Source: Metabacillus flavus
GTDB taxonomy: Bacteria; Bacillota; Bacilli; Bacillales; Bacillaceae
NCBI RefSeq assembly: GCF_018283675.1
Contig: NZ_JAGVRK010000001.1
Location: forward strand, 2,852,001-2,916,000
Direction: 5' to 3'
DNA: 64,000 nucleotides
Within the stretch, counting starts at the first letter, position 1. Each line of letters starts with the position of its first letter. A program made the translations under genes and the position numbers. Below the pieces are notes generated by a model. That model saw only the letters and a list, made by a program, of their open reading frames with translations. It was not told the DNA's origin and did not search any database. Shown one piece after another: positions 36,760 to 46,739 of the stretch.

Positions 36760-39615
36760 ATGGAGAAATGGATACAGAAATGGACTTGGGATTCAGCTAA
36801 ACAGGCAATTTGGAAAAAAAGACTGCGGATTGCTTATGGGGTTCTATGGAATATGACCCTTATTGCCCTTATTCTAATTGGTACTTTCATCATTTTCGCC
36901 GGAAGCGCAGGAGCCGGCTATTTTGCCTCGCTCGTAAAAAATGAAGATATTATCAGCTATGATGAATTGAAAAAAGACATCAATAATTATGAAGAAACGA
37001 CAGAGGTTTATTTTGATAACAATGAGCTGATCGGGATGCTAAGATCGGACCTTTCGAGAACAAAAGTAAAACTTCAAGATATATCGCCTCATTTAAAGGA
37101 CGCCATTATTGCAACTGAGGATGAATTTTTTTATGAACATGATGGAGTCGTTCCGAAAGCCATCTTCAGAGCACTTTATCAGGAATTTACGAACGCCAAT
37201 ATTCAAAGCGGCGGAAGCACACTGACCCAGCAGCTGATTAAAAATCAAATCCTTACTAATGAAGTGTCTTTTGACCGGAAAGCAAAAGAAATTTTGCTTG
37301 CCCTTCGTTTGGAGCGATTTTTCGAAAAAGAAGAAATTCTGGAAGCCTATTTAAATATGGCGGATTTCGGCCGGGATAACTCAGGAAGAAATATTGCCGG
37401 AGCCGAAACCGCTGCTCAGGGTATTTTTGGAGTAAGCGCTAAGGATCTGAGCATTGCACAAGCTGCGTTCATTGCGGGTCTGCCGCAAAGCCCCTTTGCA
37501 TATACGCCTTATACGAATGAAGGGACTCTGAAAAAAGACCTGTCTCCTGGCATCAACCGCATGAAAACCGTGCTCCGCCGGATGCTCAGCGAAAAGGCTA
37601 TTACGATGAGTGATTATGAAAGCGCTTCTTCAGAAGATATCTCTTCTGAATTTAAAAAGCCTAATGAAAACCGGCATCATCAGCAATATCCTTTTCTGAC
37701 AGATGAGGTTGAAAAACGGGCAAAAAAAATTTTGATGGAGCATCTCGCGGACGAAGATGGCTTTCTGCCTGAGGACCTTTCCCGTGACTCCAAATTAAAG
37801 AGTGATTACCTGACTCTTGCTGATCGTGAGCTAAGACAAAACGGCTACCGCATTCATACAACCATTAAGAAAAACTTATATGAAGCGATGCAGCAAGCAG
37901 CAGAAAATTATAAGGATTACGGCACGGTCAACACCGTGCAAAAGAAGAATCCTGATACAGGCAAGCAAGAGTCCGTTAAAGAACCGGTTGAACTCGGCGC
38001 TCTGCTGATGGAAAACAAAACCGGAAAGATTCTTAGCTTCGTCGGAGGACGAGATCATGAAAGAGAACAGATTAACCATGCGACTTCAACTCTCAGATCG
38101 ATTGGTTCAACGATGAAGCCCCTCGTGTTTTACGGACCTGCAATTGAAGAAGGATTTCTGCAGCCGGGCAGCTATGTTGCTGACCTTCCGTATGAGAAAA
38201 AACAATTTGATGGCAGCCTCTATAAACCCAGTAACTTCGACCATAAATTTCATGGACTGGTAAGTGCGAGGGAAGCTTTGGCAAGGTCCTATAACGTAGC
38301 GGTTGTCAGAGGCTATGATAAGCTGATGCCTTCAAAGCCGATCAAGTATTTGAAGAAGATGGGCATCACATCAATTCCTGACGAAAAAAACGATTTTACT
38401 TCTTTTCCTCTCGGCGGGGGCGGTGATGTCTCCGTAGAAGAAAACGTGAATGCCTATTCAACCTTTGCCAACAACGGCAAGTTTATAGATGCATACATGA
38501 TTGAGAGTATCGAAAGAACAGATGGAACCGTCATTTACCAGCATGAAACGGAGACGGAAGATGTTTTTTCCCCTCAGACCGCCTATTTGACACTGGACAT
38601 GCTAAGAGATGTGCTTTCAGATGGAACAGCAAAAAGTGTGCCTGGTCTCTTAAATTTTAATGCTGATTGGGCAGGAAAAACAGGAACGAGTCAAGATACA
38701 GAGGACTACTGGTTCGTTGCATCCAATCCGAATGTAACGTTCGGGACGTGGATTGGCTATGATACCAATACAACAATCGGTGCTTATCGAGGAAAAAGCT
38801 ACAGCAGGCGCGGTCAGGAAATATGGTCATCGCTAATGAATGCTGCATACACAAAGAATCCGGAACTGATTGCACCGGAGGAGCCGTTCAAGATGCCAAA
38901 AGGAATTGCTGAATTCCCCTATTGCGCACTGTCCGGAGCCCTCCCTTCTGATCTGTGCCGGCAAGCAGGATTGGTAAAATCTGATTTGTTCAATGTAAAA
39001 TATGCGCCCAGCACTGTGGACGACAGTCTGAAATCAGGAAAGTATATTCTTCAGGATGGTGCTGCCTTCGAAGTGCCTGCCAGTGCCCCGGGAGATTTTG
39101 TGTACGAAGGTCCAATGATCAAGAAAGATCTTCTGGAACGGCTGGGACTTCAATCTCCCCGCGATCTTTATAAATATACAAATAATTTGGGAGGTCTAGT
39201 GGTCTATTCGGGCAGTAGCTTTGTGGAAGACGGGCTTCCTCCGTCCCAAATTACAGGAGTGTCGATAAGCAGATCTACACTGAACTGGAGCCGCTCCAAT
39301 AACTCTGATGTCCTTGGATACCGCGTCTATATGTCAACTGGAGGAACCGGCAGCTTTACAAAGATCGCCAGTATATCCAGCTCAGATGGAACAGGCCTCA
39401 CAATAGGGACATCAGGTGCATCTTATTATGTAACAGCGGTTGATGCATCAGGTAACGAATCGTCTCCTTCCAGAATTGCCGGGAAAGCGCCTCCTCCTGC
39501 TCCTGTTGAAGCAAACCCGGCGAGTGCACAAGAGAAGACCGAACCAGGCGAAAGAGAAATTTCACAAGAGGCCTCTGCCGGCGCTATCATTCAGCCGGAA
39601 AATGAAACACCATAG
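36760..39615 (+). CDS. class A penicillin-binding protein with C-terminal FN3 domain
   Basis: Bifunctional peptidoglycan synthase, 951 aa from the ATG at 36760 (RBS AAGGGGGAGG). A cytoplasmic tail and a membrane helix (about 31-55) are followed by a GT51 glycosyltransferase with catalytic Glu120 (ATEDEFFYEHDG) and SGGSTLTQQL (150-159). The transpeptidase has S450-TMK, SYN (510-512) and KTGTS (640-644). Residues about 839-930 form a fibronectin type III domain (Thr/Ser-rich with TGVSISRSTLNWSR), then a Pro/Glu-rich tail. The FN3 extension is found in some Bacillus PBPs and probably binds wall or spaces the enzyme. A TATAAT at 36727-36732 may be its -10. Not tied to a specific B. subtilis paralogue. 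Confidence 0.93.
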   Translation: MEKWIQKWTWDSAKQAIWKKRLRIAYGVLWNMTLIALILIGTFIIFAGSAGAGYFASLVKNEDIISYDELKKDINNYEETTEVYFDNNELIGMLRSDLSRTKVKLQDISPHLKDAIIATEDEFFYEHDGVVPKAIFRALYQEFTNANIQSGGSTLTQQLIKNQILTNEVSFDRKAKEILLALRLERFFEKEEILEAYLNMADFGRDNSGRNIAGAETAAQGIFGVSAKDLSIAQAAFIAGLPQSPFAYTPYTNEGTLKKDLSPGINRMKTVLRRMLSEKAITMSDYESASSEDISSEFKKPNENRHHQQYPFLTDEVEKRAKKILMEHLADEDGFLPEDLSRDSKLKSDYLTLADRELRQNGYRIHTTIKKNLYEAMQQAAENYKDYGTVNTVQKKNPDTGKQESVKEPVELGALLMENKTGKILSFVGGRDHEREQINHATSTLRSIGSTMKPLVFYGPAIEEGFLQPGSYVADLPYEKKQFDGSLYKPSNFDHKFHGLVSAREALARSYNVAVVRGYDKLMPSKPIKYLKKMGITSIPDEKNDFTSFPLGGGGDVSVEENVNAYSTFANNGKFIDAYMIESIERTDGTVIYQHETETEDVFSPQTAYLTLDMLRDVLSDGTAKSVPGLLNFNADWAGKTGTSQDTEDYWFVASNPNVTFGTWIGYDTNTTIGAYRGKSYSRRGQEIWSSLMNAAYTKNPELIAPEEPFKMPKGIAEFPYCALSGALPSDLCRQAGLVKSDLFNVKYAPSTVDDSLKSGKYILQDGAAFEVPASAPGDFVYEGPMIKKDLLERLGLQSPRDLYKYTNNLGGLVVYSGSSFVEDGLPPSQITGVSISRSTLNWSRSNNSDVLGYRVYMSTGGTGSFTKIASISSSDGTGLTIGTSGASYYVTAVDASGNESSPSRIAGKAPPPAPVEANPASAQEKTEPGEREISQEASAGAIIQPENETP

Positions 39616-39622
39616 AATACAA

Positions 39623-39652
39623 AAGAGCCAGACCTAATCAGGTCTGGCTCTT
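39623..39652 (+). terminator. terminator of the PBP gene
   Basis: AAGAGCCAGACC and GGTCTGGCTCTT form a 12-bp stem with a six-base loop, seven bases past the stop codon. The T tract after it is weak, and A runs suggest some activity for the opposing YjcZ gene too. Confidence 0.75.
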
Positions 39653-39662
39653 GATTTTCAAA

Positions 39663-39800
39663 CTACCAGCCATATCCTCCGCCGTATCCGCCACAAGTTC
39701 CGCAAGAACCTCCACCGACGTAAGAAGCTCCGATGATAATTAAAAGAATAAACAGAACAACCACTAAAGCAAATCCATTATTATATCCGCCATCGCTCAT
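39663..39800 (-). CDS. YjcZ-family small sporulation-type membrane peptide
   Basis: 45 aa: [20 protein letters not shown] at the start, a single hydrophobic helix, then a Gly/Tyr/Cys-rich tail ([17 protein letters not shown]). This is the YjcZ/YtzC-like peptide pattern often annotated as sporulation protein YjcZ. GGGAGG precedes the ATG at 39798-39800. Its function is unproven; family members are spore-associated membrane peptides. It lies between PBP and yihY on the opposite strand. Confidence 0.85.
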   Translation of the reverse strand: MSDGGYNNGFALVVVLFILLIIIGASYVGGGSCGTCGGYGGGYGW

Positions 39801-39963
39801 TTTATAAGCCTCCCTTCTGCATTTTCAAAATAGTATATGGCCTTCCCTATAAATGTGGAACGGTTCACATCCCCCAATTATTGAAGCAAAAGCCAGTATA
39901 GGTTTCAAAATGATTTTCCAGAGGGTAACATAAGCATAAGAACCCTATTACAGGAGGCCATAT

Positions 39964-40815
39964 ATGTCATTCATCAAAGAACTTATTCATCGTATTCAAA
40001 AGCATGAATTAGGGGATTTGGCAGCCGTTCTTGCCTATTATTTCCTGCTGTCCCTTTTCCCGCTGCTTATTTTTTCACTTACTTTGCTTCCCTATTTTTC
40101 AATCGATCCGCAGACCGTCGGGAAATTTGTTAATCAATTTGCACCGGGTGATTCGGGCCAGCTGCTGGAGGAGCAAATCACGTCCCTCATTTCAACACCC
40201 AATGGCGGTCTGCTTTCCTTAGGAATCATCGGTACACTTTGGTCCGCATCAAATGCAACGAACGCAGTCATGAGATCATTAAATAAGGCGCATATGGTTG
40301 AGGAATCAAGAGCGTTCTGGAAGGTTAGAGGGATGGCCATTCTTTTAACCATCGGGCTTGTGCTTGGATTAGTCGTAACACTTGTTCTTCCTATTTTCGG
40401 GGATGTCCTCCTTTCAGGAATTAAAAGCATATTCCCGGAGACCGCATTAACTGACAGTTTATTTACGGTCATTCGCTGGCTGATTGCCTTTGTGTTGATG
40501 GCATTGATTCTTGGCATCATCTATTACTTTTCTCCAAACCTTGGTCTTAGAGCGAAGGACGTCATTCCAGGTGCCATCGTCGGAACGCTGCTCTGGCAGC
40601 TGATTTCGTTCGGTTTCTCACTGTATGTAAGCCAATTTGGGAATTATCAGGCGACCTACGGCAGTGTCGGAGGAGTCATTGTGCTTATGACCTGGTTATA
40701 TTTATCTGGTTTTGTGATTCTCATAGGCGGAGAAATTAACGCAATCCGTTTTTGCAAAAGAACCAGTGAGCATTGTTATACAGAGGAAATAGATGATAAA
40801 AAAGCATCTTTATAA
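39964..40815 (+). CDS. YihY/BrkB-family inner membrane protein
   Basis: 283 aa, six membrane segments. The motif LAAVLAYYFLLSLFPLLIFS and the later YVSQFGNYQATYGSVGGVIV are the YihY/BrkB/Rbn signature. These proteins were once called RNase BN but are now regarded as uncharacterised membrane proteins. AGGAGG precedes the ATG. Monocistronic, followed ten bases later by MITE copy 2. Confidence 0.9.
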   Translation: MSFIKELIHRIQKHELGDLAAVLAYYFLLSLFPLLIFSLTLLPYFSIDPQTVGKFVNQFAPGDSGQLLEEQITSLISTPNGGLLSLGIIGTLWSASNATNAVMRSLNKAHMVEESRAFWKVRGMAILLTIGLVLGLVVTLVLPIFGDVLLSGIKSIFPETALTDSLFTVIRWLIAFVLMALILGIIYYFSPNLGLRAKDVIPGAIVGTLLWQLISFGFSLYVSQFGNYQATYGSVGGVIVLMTWLYLSGFVILIGGEINAIRFCKRTSEHCYTEEIDDKKASL

Positions 40816-40824
40816 GAAAAAAAT

Positions 40825-41110
40825 GGGGCTGTCAATGATGGAAATTGAAACCCCCGGGACGCTGTGAGCATTCCGGGGGTTTCGTATGTTTAAATAGGTA
40901 ATATGAACAATTATGGGTTAGGCTGATTGGAGCGGAAGGTGCGACACTCCAGCGGGAGCAGCGGGACAGGCTAGAACCCGCAGGCGCGGAGCGCGGAGGA
41001 GCTTACCGCCCGCCCCTCGGAAAGGGAGCATCCTGCAGCGGAAATCAGCCAAAACCCATCTAATTTCAAACTGCGTAAGCACCTTTGAAAACTGACTTTC
41101 TGAACAGTCC
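40825..41110 (+). repeat. MITE-like extragenic repeat, copy 2
   Basis: Begins GGGGCTGTC (40825-40833) and ends CTTTCTGAACAGTCC (to 41110). The subterminal hairpin pairs GAAACCCCCGGGA (40847-40859) with TTCCGGGGGTTTC (40871-40883), one G-T pair. The core 40921-41050 runs from GGCTGATTGGAGCGGAAGG to GCAGCGGAAATCAGCC. It occupies nearly the whole gap between yihY and pelG; the hairpin may serve as terminator for either gene. Confidence 0.8.
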
Positions 41111-41127
41111 TTTTTTTGGAGAATGCA

Positions 41128-42588
41128 TTATTCAGCACCCGCCAATCGGTTTAACCGGCGGGACAGATTGTGAAAAGGACCCTCTATACGAGTATGGCGG
41201 GACTTACAGAAAGCATAATAATCGGCTTTGGAAACATATTGAAAGAGCCTGAACGATGAGTAGACAAAGCTGAGCAAGCTCCCTGCCGTAAAACCTACGC
41301 CATAGCCTGCCTCTCCTGCTGGAAGCATCAGCAGCGTAAACAGCGCAATTCCCCCAAAGAATGCTGCAGAGGTGATAAGGGCACCCACCCGGTCATCAAA
41401 ATAAAGAAGCAGCAGCATCATGATCATGGTCATTCCGTTGCAAAAAGCTCCAATCAGCGTAATCCGGAATATGCCCAATATGAGATCTGCATTGACAAAC
41501 AGAGGGAATATAAAGAGAGCTAAAAATAGTATCGCCAGGGAAATAAACCCTTGATTTCTGACAAGCCTCTCAATCTCCTGTTTAAGCACAAGCAGCATTT
41601 TTCCCTTTGACTTTCTGATTTGAGTTAACGTTCCCCCATCATTGATGAAGGAAAAGAAATCCCGGTATCTCTCATAAAATCTTGTTTCAATGGAAACGAC
41701 GAAAATGACATAGGACGGCAAAATCGTTAAGTAAGCATAAAACACTGCCGTATCATAGCCTGGATGGTAACGAAAGGTACCTAAAAGCCAATGCCCGCCC
41801 GATACCCATATGATCCAATTGCTCACCCATAACCCGGCATTATAAAAAATCCCTGTAAACGCAAGCTGCGGATATTTATCAAAATAAGTCAAATATTCGA
41901 ATGGCAGAGATGCGGCACGGTTTGGGAAGGTTTTCAGCATAGAGTTCACCAGCCAGAGAAAGGTCACTGCGATTCCTGCCGTAAAACTGCCCATCATAAT
42001 CCAGGCTGGAGTCCATTCCCCTTGAGAGAATGGGTTCCATTTCAGCAATATAAACATACAGCTGATTGAAAAGACTCCGCCTGCCAGGAAGGCTAGGGCT
42101 ATGGATTGATAATTCTTAGCACCTGACAGATAAAGGAGCATAATCCATATTAAATTAAGAAGCATAAATAAACCAAGCATAAGAAATTTATATTCCCACT
42201 GCAGCGGCGACAGCAATGCGAATACTAGCCATAGGATGAAGGCGGCCGCAGCCGTCACCGCCGAAAAACCAAGAAAAGAGGAAAATACCTTTTCTTCTTT
42301 TTTTTCGTAGAGGCAATCAGCCGTATACCTTGTCACAACGAGCTGCTGAAAACCAAATAGAACCTGAGAAAACATAAAGCAATAGGAGACAGAAATCATA
42401 AACAGCTGCTTATTCAGGGAGTTGACCCCCGGGACTGCCTGGAGCAGGATCTGCAGCATTAGAATGGTGAAAATAACAATCAGCCAAGGGCCCGCTGTAA
42501 CAAACAGAGAATACAAATACGCTTTTAGCCTGGAAGAATAATAATCTTCTTTAAATAATTTTTGCAGCTGGAATCCGATGCCGGCCAA
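41128..42588 (-). CDS. pelG: Pel exopolysaccharide membrane transporter PelG
   Basis: Polytopic membrane protein (about 12 helices) that forms the Pel polymerisation/export channel with PelF. The start is taken as TTG at 42586-42588 (MAGIGFQLQKLFKEDYYSSR), because GAGGGG lies eight bases before it and PelG proteins begin this way; it gives 486 aa and overlaps pelF by 38 bases. Upstream in-frame ATGs at 42609 and 42654 lack sites. Hydrophobic stretches run throughout. Last gene of the pel operon. Confidence 0.9.
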   Translation of the reverse strand: MAGIGFQLQKLFKEDYYSSRLKAYLYSLFVTAGPWLIVIFTILMLQILLQAVPGVNSLNKQLFMISVSYCFMFSQVLFGFQQLVVTRYTADCLYEKKEEKVFSSFLGFSAVTAAAAFILWLVFALLSPLQWEYKFLMLGLFMLLNLIWIMLLYLSGAKNYQSIALAFLAGGVFSISCMFILLKWNPFSQGEWTPAWIMMGSFTAGIAVTFLWLVNSMLKTFPNRAASLPFEYLTYFDKYPQLAFTGIFYNAGLWVSNWIIWVSGGHWLLGTFRYHPGYDTAVFYAYLTILPSYVIFVVSIETRFYERYRDFFSFINDGGTLTQIRKSKGKMLLVLKQEIERLVRNQGFISLAILFLALFIFPLFVNADLILGIFRITLIGAFCNGMTMIMMLLLLYFDDRVGALITSAAFFGGIALFTLLMLPAGEAGYGVGFTAGSLLSFVYSSFRLFQYVSKADYYAFCKSRHTRIEGPFHNLSRRLNRLAGAE

Positions 42589-43987
42589 CCTTTTCACCCC
42601 TCTCTGCATAAAGATTTCTATAAAATGTAATAACGTCCGATAATAGGTAGTCATTTTTCACACGGTTAAGACCATTTTGGCCCATCCGTCCAAGCAGTTC
42701 GGGATGATTAATAAACCATCTCAAACGATCCGCCAGTTCCTCAGGCTGAATAGGAGGAATGACAAAGCCGCATGCACCGTACGGATCTTCCTCCCTTCCC
42801 TCGATGAGTTCTCTGCAGCTTCCTACATCTGTTGCCACCCAGGGCCTGGCTGCGGCCATTCCCTCCAAGATAGCCAGCGGCTGTCCCTCTGACAGACTGG
42901 TCAGAACACACACATCGAAGGACAACAGGTAATCCTGTACATTAACCTTGCCAGTAAAGGTAACCCATTGCTCAAGTTCAAGACTCACAACTAAATCCTT
43001 GCATTCCTGTGCATACTCGGGCAATTCTTCATCTGACCCTAAAATGGACCAATGAAAATCATATCCCCACCTTCTTAAAGTGTTAGCCGCATAAATCATC
43101 GTTTTTATATCCTTAATCGGTACAATTCTAACAATGGCTCCGATATGGAAAACCGGCTTCTTCCCTTGAAGAGTTAACGCCGTATTGATGTCTATTCCAT
43201 TAGGGACAATAGCCGTTTTCTCAGGCGAAGCCCCGAGCTCCAGCTGATAGCCGCGGTTTTTTTCAAATAAGGTGATAATATCCTCTGCCTGTTCATAGGC
43301 AATCTTGGAAAGATGATGAAAAAGCTGGATCCATCTTTTTTTGTATATAACAGGAATCCATGATGATTGAAGAATTTCCTCTTCTCTTTCCCTGGAGTAT
43401 ATTCCATGCTCAGTAATAATAAAAGGGATGTTTTGTACAATCGATATATACGTCCCGATTAACCCTCCATACCCGGTAGAAGCGGTATGAATGACATCGA
43501 CTTTACTGTAATCCTGCTGGAGGAGATGCATAATGGGTGTATACATGGATTTCCACATCCACATATAATCAAGAAATGACCCATATAGCTCCTCAAATTC
43601 ATAGCACTCCTGAACAAGGGTGTAAAAAGATTCACTCTCAAAAAATTCATCCACCGACCCCATTTTTTCCCGATTCCCAAGAATAAGAAGCGCCTGCGGA
43701 TCAAGCGTTTGAAAGGTAAACCATCTGAATAGAAGAGATAATTCTTCTTTTGTAAGATTGGATTTGACCCTATTTACCGGAAGATCGGTTATTAATTCGA
43801 TATTCTGATGATGAACAGTATTCTTGGTAAGTGTATATTTCAGTTCACTTTCTTTTTTCTTTTCAGGAGTAATCGTAAAAAGAGAGAATTCGATATCTTC
43901 CATTCCGGTGATCAGGGTATGAATCCAGCTCGATACCCCGCCGCTTACATAAGGATAACTACCTTCAGCGATCATTCCCACTCTCAT
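42551..43987 (-). CDS. pelF: Pel polysaccharide glycosyltransferase PelF
   Basis: 478 aa GT4 glycosyltransferase that uses UDP-HexNAc to build the Pel polymer on the cytosolic face. The N-terminus MRVGMIAEGSYPYVSGGVSS is the PelF start (GSYPYVxGGVSSW); the acceptor/donor regions ITEHGIYSREREEEI, VRIVPIKDIKT and SLSEGQPLAILEGMAAARPW (with the EX7E-type glutamates) are all present. Translationally coupled to the upstream deacetylase gene by ATGA. Overlaps pelG. Confidence 0.95.
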   Translation of the reverse strand: MRVGMIAEGSYPYVSGGVSSWIHTLITGMEDIEFSLFTITPEKKKESELKYTLTKNTVHHQNIELITDLPVNRVKSNLTKEELSLLFRWFTFQTLDPQALLILGNREKMGSVDEFFESESFYTLVQECYEFEELYGSFLDYMWMWKSMYTPIMHLLQQDYSKVDVIHTASTGYGGLIGTYISIVQNIPFIITEHGIYSREREEEILQSSWIPVIYKKRWIQLFHHLSKIAYEQAEDIITLFEKNRGYQLELGASPEKTAIVPNGIDINTALTLQGKKPVFHIGAIVRIVPIKDIKTMIYAANTLRRWGYDFHWSILGSDEELPEYAQECKDLVVSLELEQWVTFTGKVNVQDYLLSFDVCVLTSLSEGQPLAILEGMAAARPWVATDVGSCRELIEGREEDPYGACGFVIPPIQPEELADRLRWFINHPELLGRMGQNGLNRVKNDYLLSDVITFYRNLYAERGEKVGRHRIPAAKII

Positions 43988-45834
43988 TTCCTGCCCGCCT
44001 CTTTCCAGTCAGCCTCAGCATCAGGCTTGTTCATGCTTAATAAGTATAGTCCAGGCTGCCGCTCTTCAATTTTACCGAACGGATAGCTTCCCTCTTTCAG
44101 TTTTTTTCCCTGCTCCAGCCGGACATAAAATAAAGAAGGCTTCGGAACGTGATAGCCATGAATCTCCAACCCGTCTTCTTTGTAAGTAATCGACCATCGG
44201 CCTTCCTGATAGGCTGTCATCCGTTGTTTTGCATCAATTTGTTTATAGCCTTTAACATATTCAAAGTTCTTTGCAAGAAACGATTGCATGTGCACATACT
44301 CTCCCTTTAAACTTTCCCAGCTTGCATTTTTGGAGCGGTCTTCATCGAGCACATCGTCCGGATGAATAAAATGAGAAAATACCCCCATGTTGGCTATAGC
44401 ATCCGTTAGCTGGAACTGATCCTCTTTTGTAAAGGTATAACCGCTATTAATCCTTGGGAAATGATATAAATCCGTATAGACCGAATCATAGCCAAATTCC
44501 TGAATCAAGCTGCCATTGGAAGGATCTCCAGTATAAAGACTTGAAAGAACCTCTAAATTGGGCATTGTGTGCCTCAAGGCGGATATTCCAGTGCGATTCA
44601 GCAAATTGGATGGAGGCACATAAGTCCTTAGCTTTTGATCAGGGAAAAGCTCCTCCTGAACGCCTCTAAGTTCAGAAAGCGAACTTTCCATTTCAGACTG
44701 GGACTCCCAGTAGCGGTATCCAAAATCCGAGGAAACCGGCTCCTCTTTTGTCACAAGTGATTCATGATTATATCCATGCAGCGCGAGCTCCCCGTTAATC
44801 GACAGCAGCTGCCTTCCATAGGCGAGCAAATCCTTTTGGTTCATTTCCATCAGCTGTCCGGTTAAAAGGCGCGGTTTATCAAGATACGTCCCGATGATGG
44901 CACCGGTATAAGGAAAATCATAGGTTTGACTAATTGCCTTCATGTCCGGCCACCATATTTTTTTATAAAATTCAGGGTATGACATTCCATATTCATTCCT
45001 GATTTTTTTTGACTCCAATGCTGCGATTGGGGCTGGAAAATCGTCAATATACATGACTTTTCCACCCATTTGACCAGAGACAAATGCTGGGAATGCGAGG
45101 CTGATCGACTGAACAATGAGACCGCGTGTGCTTTTATCCTGGAGGCTTGTACCGTTCCAGTTTACGATTCTTCCGGAGCCTGCGTCACGAGTCCACAGCA
45201 AAGGAAGCGATCCGGCGGACAAATAAGTTTTTGCCTCAGGATGCAGTTCAGCCTTCAGCATGCTGTTGGAGAAATAGTCCGAATTTGTATCCAGATCAGG
45301 ATAGCCTTTAAAAAATGAATCTGAAAATGTAATTCCTTTGACTTCGTCATCGAATCCATTTTCCTTTTTTATACCGAGAAATTCATTCCATTCAGGATCA
45401 GAAAATCGATTTGCTAAAAAAAGCCGGCCTCCGTCATTTACAAATTGTTCAATTGCATCAAAATCCCAGCGGGCTGTATTCTCTCCCGTTAAAATAAGCA
45501 GCGTATACGGGTCGGGTTTTAGGGTCCCGGACTTTTCTGCTGGAATGACTTGGTACTGGATTTTCGCATATTCCAGCGCTTTTTTAATATTGAAAAAGGT
45601 TCCCTCACTTAGCTTGTTTCCCTTTTCAGGTTCCGTTAAATACACCAGCATATTGCCAGCCCTCTTATTAGGATAGCTTGAATTCATATAGGCAACTTTT
45701 TCTGCAGGCTGCCCATTTTTACTCAGCGGCAAATTGGAATAAAAATGATTCGAATTCATAAATAAAACTCCAGCAAGCAATAAGATGACTGCTCCAAACG
45801 TAAAAATGGCAAAACGGGGAATCCGCTCATTCAC
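43984..45834 (-). CDS. pelA: PelA-type polysaccharide deacetylase (DUF2194)
   Basis: 616 aa, N-terminal membrane anchor (residues 9-26) and a large extracytoplasmic part. A Rossmann-like region is followed by a CE4-like deacetylase with metal/catalytic residues D264-D265 (MYIDDFPAP) and H353-xxx-H357 (LHGYNHES). It corresponds to the deacetylase half of Pseudomonas PelA (PelA-DA in Bacillus cereus) and should remove acetyl groups from GalNAc/GlcNAc units. The glycosidase half of PelA is missing here; a separate GH114 gene lies upstream. ATGA overlaps on both sides. Confidence 0.9.
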   Translation of the reverse strand: MNERIPRFAIFTFGAVILLLAGVLFMNSNHFYSNLPLSKNGQPAEKVAYMNSSYPNKRAGNMLVYLTEPEKGNKLSEGTFFNIKKALEYAKIQYQVIPAEKSGTLKPDPYTLLILTGENTARWDFDAIEQFVNDGGRLFLANRFSDPEWNEFLGIKKENGFDDEVKGITFSDSFFKGYPDLDTNSDYFSNSMLKAELHPEAKTYLSAGSLPLLWTRDAGSGRIVNWNGTSLQDKSTRGLIVQSISLAFPAFVSGQMGGKVMYIDDFPAPIAALESKKIRNEYGMSYPEFYKKIWWPDMKAISQTYDFPYTGAIIGTYLDKPRLLTGQLMEMNQKDLLAYGRQLLSINGELALHGYNHESLVTKEEPVSSDFGYRYWESQSEMESSLSELRGVQEELFPDQKLRTYVPPSNLLNRTGISALRHTMPNLEVLSSLYTGDPSNGSLIQEFGYDSVYTDLYHFPRINSGYTFTKEDQFQLTDAIANMGVFSHFIHPDDVLDEDRSKNASWESLKGEYVHMQSFLAKNFEYVKGYKQIDAKQRMTAYQEGRWSITYKEDGLEIHGYHVPKPSLFYVRLEQGKKLKEGSYPFGKIEERQPGLYLLSMNKPDAEADWKEAGRK

Positions 45835-46739
45835 TTTTGCTCCCCTCCTAAAAATCGGATAATTTCTTGCTGATTTCCCGGGAAAGAAACCAAATCCGGA
45901 TGGTTTTTAAGCCTGACAGCTAGCTCAAAAACTCTTTCCCATCTCTCTTTTTTATAGGAGATCTTCAACCATCCCCACATGACGTTAGCAGAATTCGGGT
46001 TTTGCTTAAGAAGTTTTTCAAAAATGCGTTCTCCCTCTTCGGGATTTTTTTCAAATAAACATAGACCAAGCGCTTCTGTATATTGAACGTCCTCAGGAAA
46101 TGCTTTTGCTGCTTCTCTCAAAAATGCCTCATATTCAGCCTCGGTTTTCTCCCTGATCGCATTAGAAAGGAGTTCGCTGGAAAGATAATCCTGATAGGAA
46201 GCAAACAGCTGTTTATAAGAGGAGGGCCGGTCGGGAACTATTTCTTTTTTCTGCTGCTGGATAAGATTCAATAAACGATCATGCAGAACATTTGTAATGG
46301 TTGCTGCATAATGGACCGCCTCCATATCCGGATGGTTAAGTCCTTTCTTAATGATCTTTTCCTGATTGACTGTATTCTCGTTCGACATACGCAGCAGGAG
46401 ATTCTTCATCATCCAGGTATTTTCCGCGCTGTGGCTCGTCATGTTCAGCAATTCCCGGTCCTGCCTCAGCGTTTCTCTCAAACTCTCAAAATTGTACACC
46501 TTATTATGAATGTAGCTAGAATATTCCTCCATGAAAGTGCCGTCCTGTTGTCTCATGTATACCAAGAGCAAAAACCAGCCATATGCGAAACCAGCAACGG
46601 GAACCGCGATTGAAAGAAGAATCCATAACGCAAGAAGACCGTACTGATTTTGTTCCATTTTTTTGGCATAGAAAAATCTGGACAGCAGATAGGCTGCCGT
46701 TATTCCTAAAAGAGACCCTGCAGCAAAAATCCATATCAT
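45831..46739 (-). CDS. pelE: Pel biosynthesis protein PelE
   Basis: 302 aa. Two N-terminal membrane helices (residues 2-20 and about 33-62) are followed by a cytosolic all-helical part with TPR-like packing (LFEKNPEEGERIFEKLLKQN, PNSANVMWGWLKISYKK). PelE bridges PelD with PelF/PelG in the membrane complex. Identified mostly by position between pelD and pelA and by topology, since PelE is poorly conserved. ATG overlaps the pelD stop (ATGA). Confidence 0.8.
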   Translation of the reverse strand: MIWIFAAGSLLGITAAYLLSRFFYAKKMEQNQYGLLALWILLSIAVPVAGFAYGWFLLLVYMRQQDGTFMEEYSSYIHNKVYNFESLRETLRQDRELLNMTSHSAENTWMMKNLLLRMSNENTVNQEKIIKKGLNHPDMEAVHYAATITNVLHDRLLNLIQQQKKEIVPDRPSSYKQLFASYQDYLSSELLSNAIREKTEAEYEAFLREAAKAFPEDVQYTEALGLCLFEKNPEEGERIFEKLLKQNPNSANVMWGWLKISYKKERWERVFELAVRLKNHPDLVSFPGNQQEIIRFLGGEQK

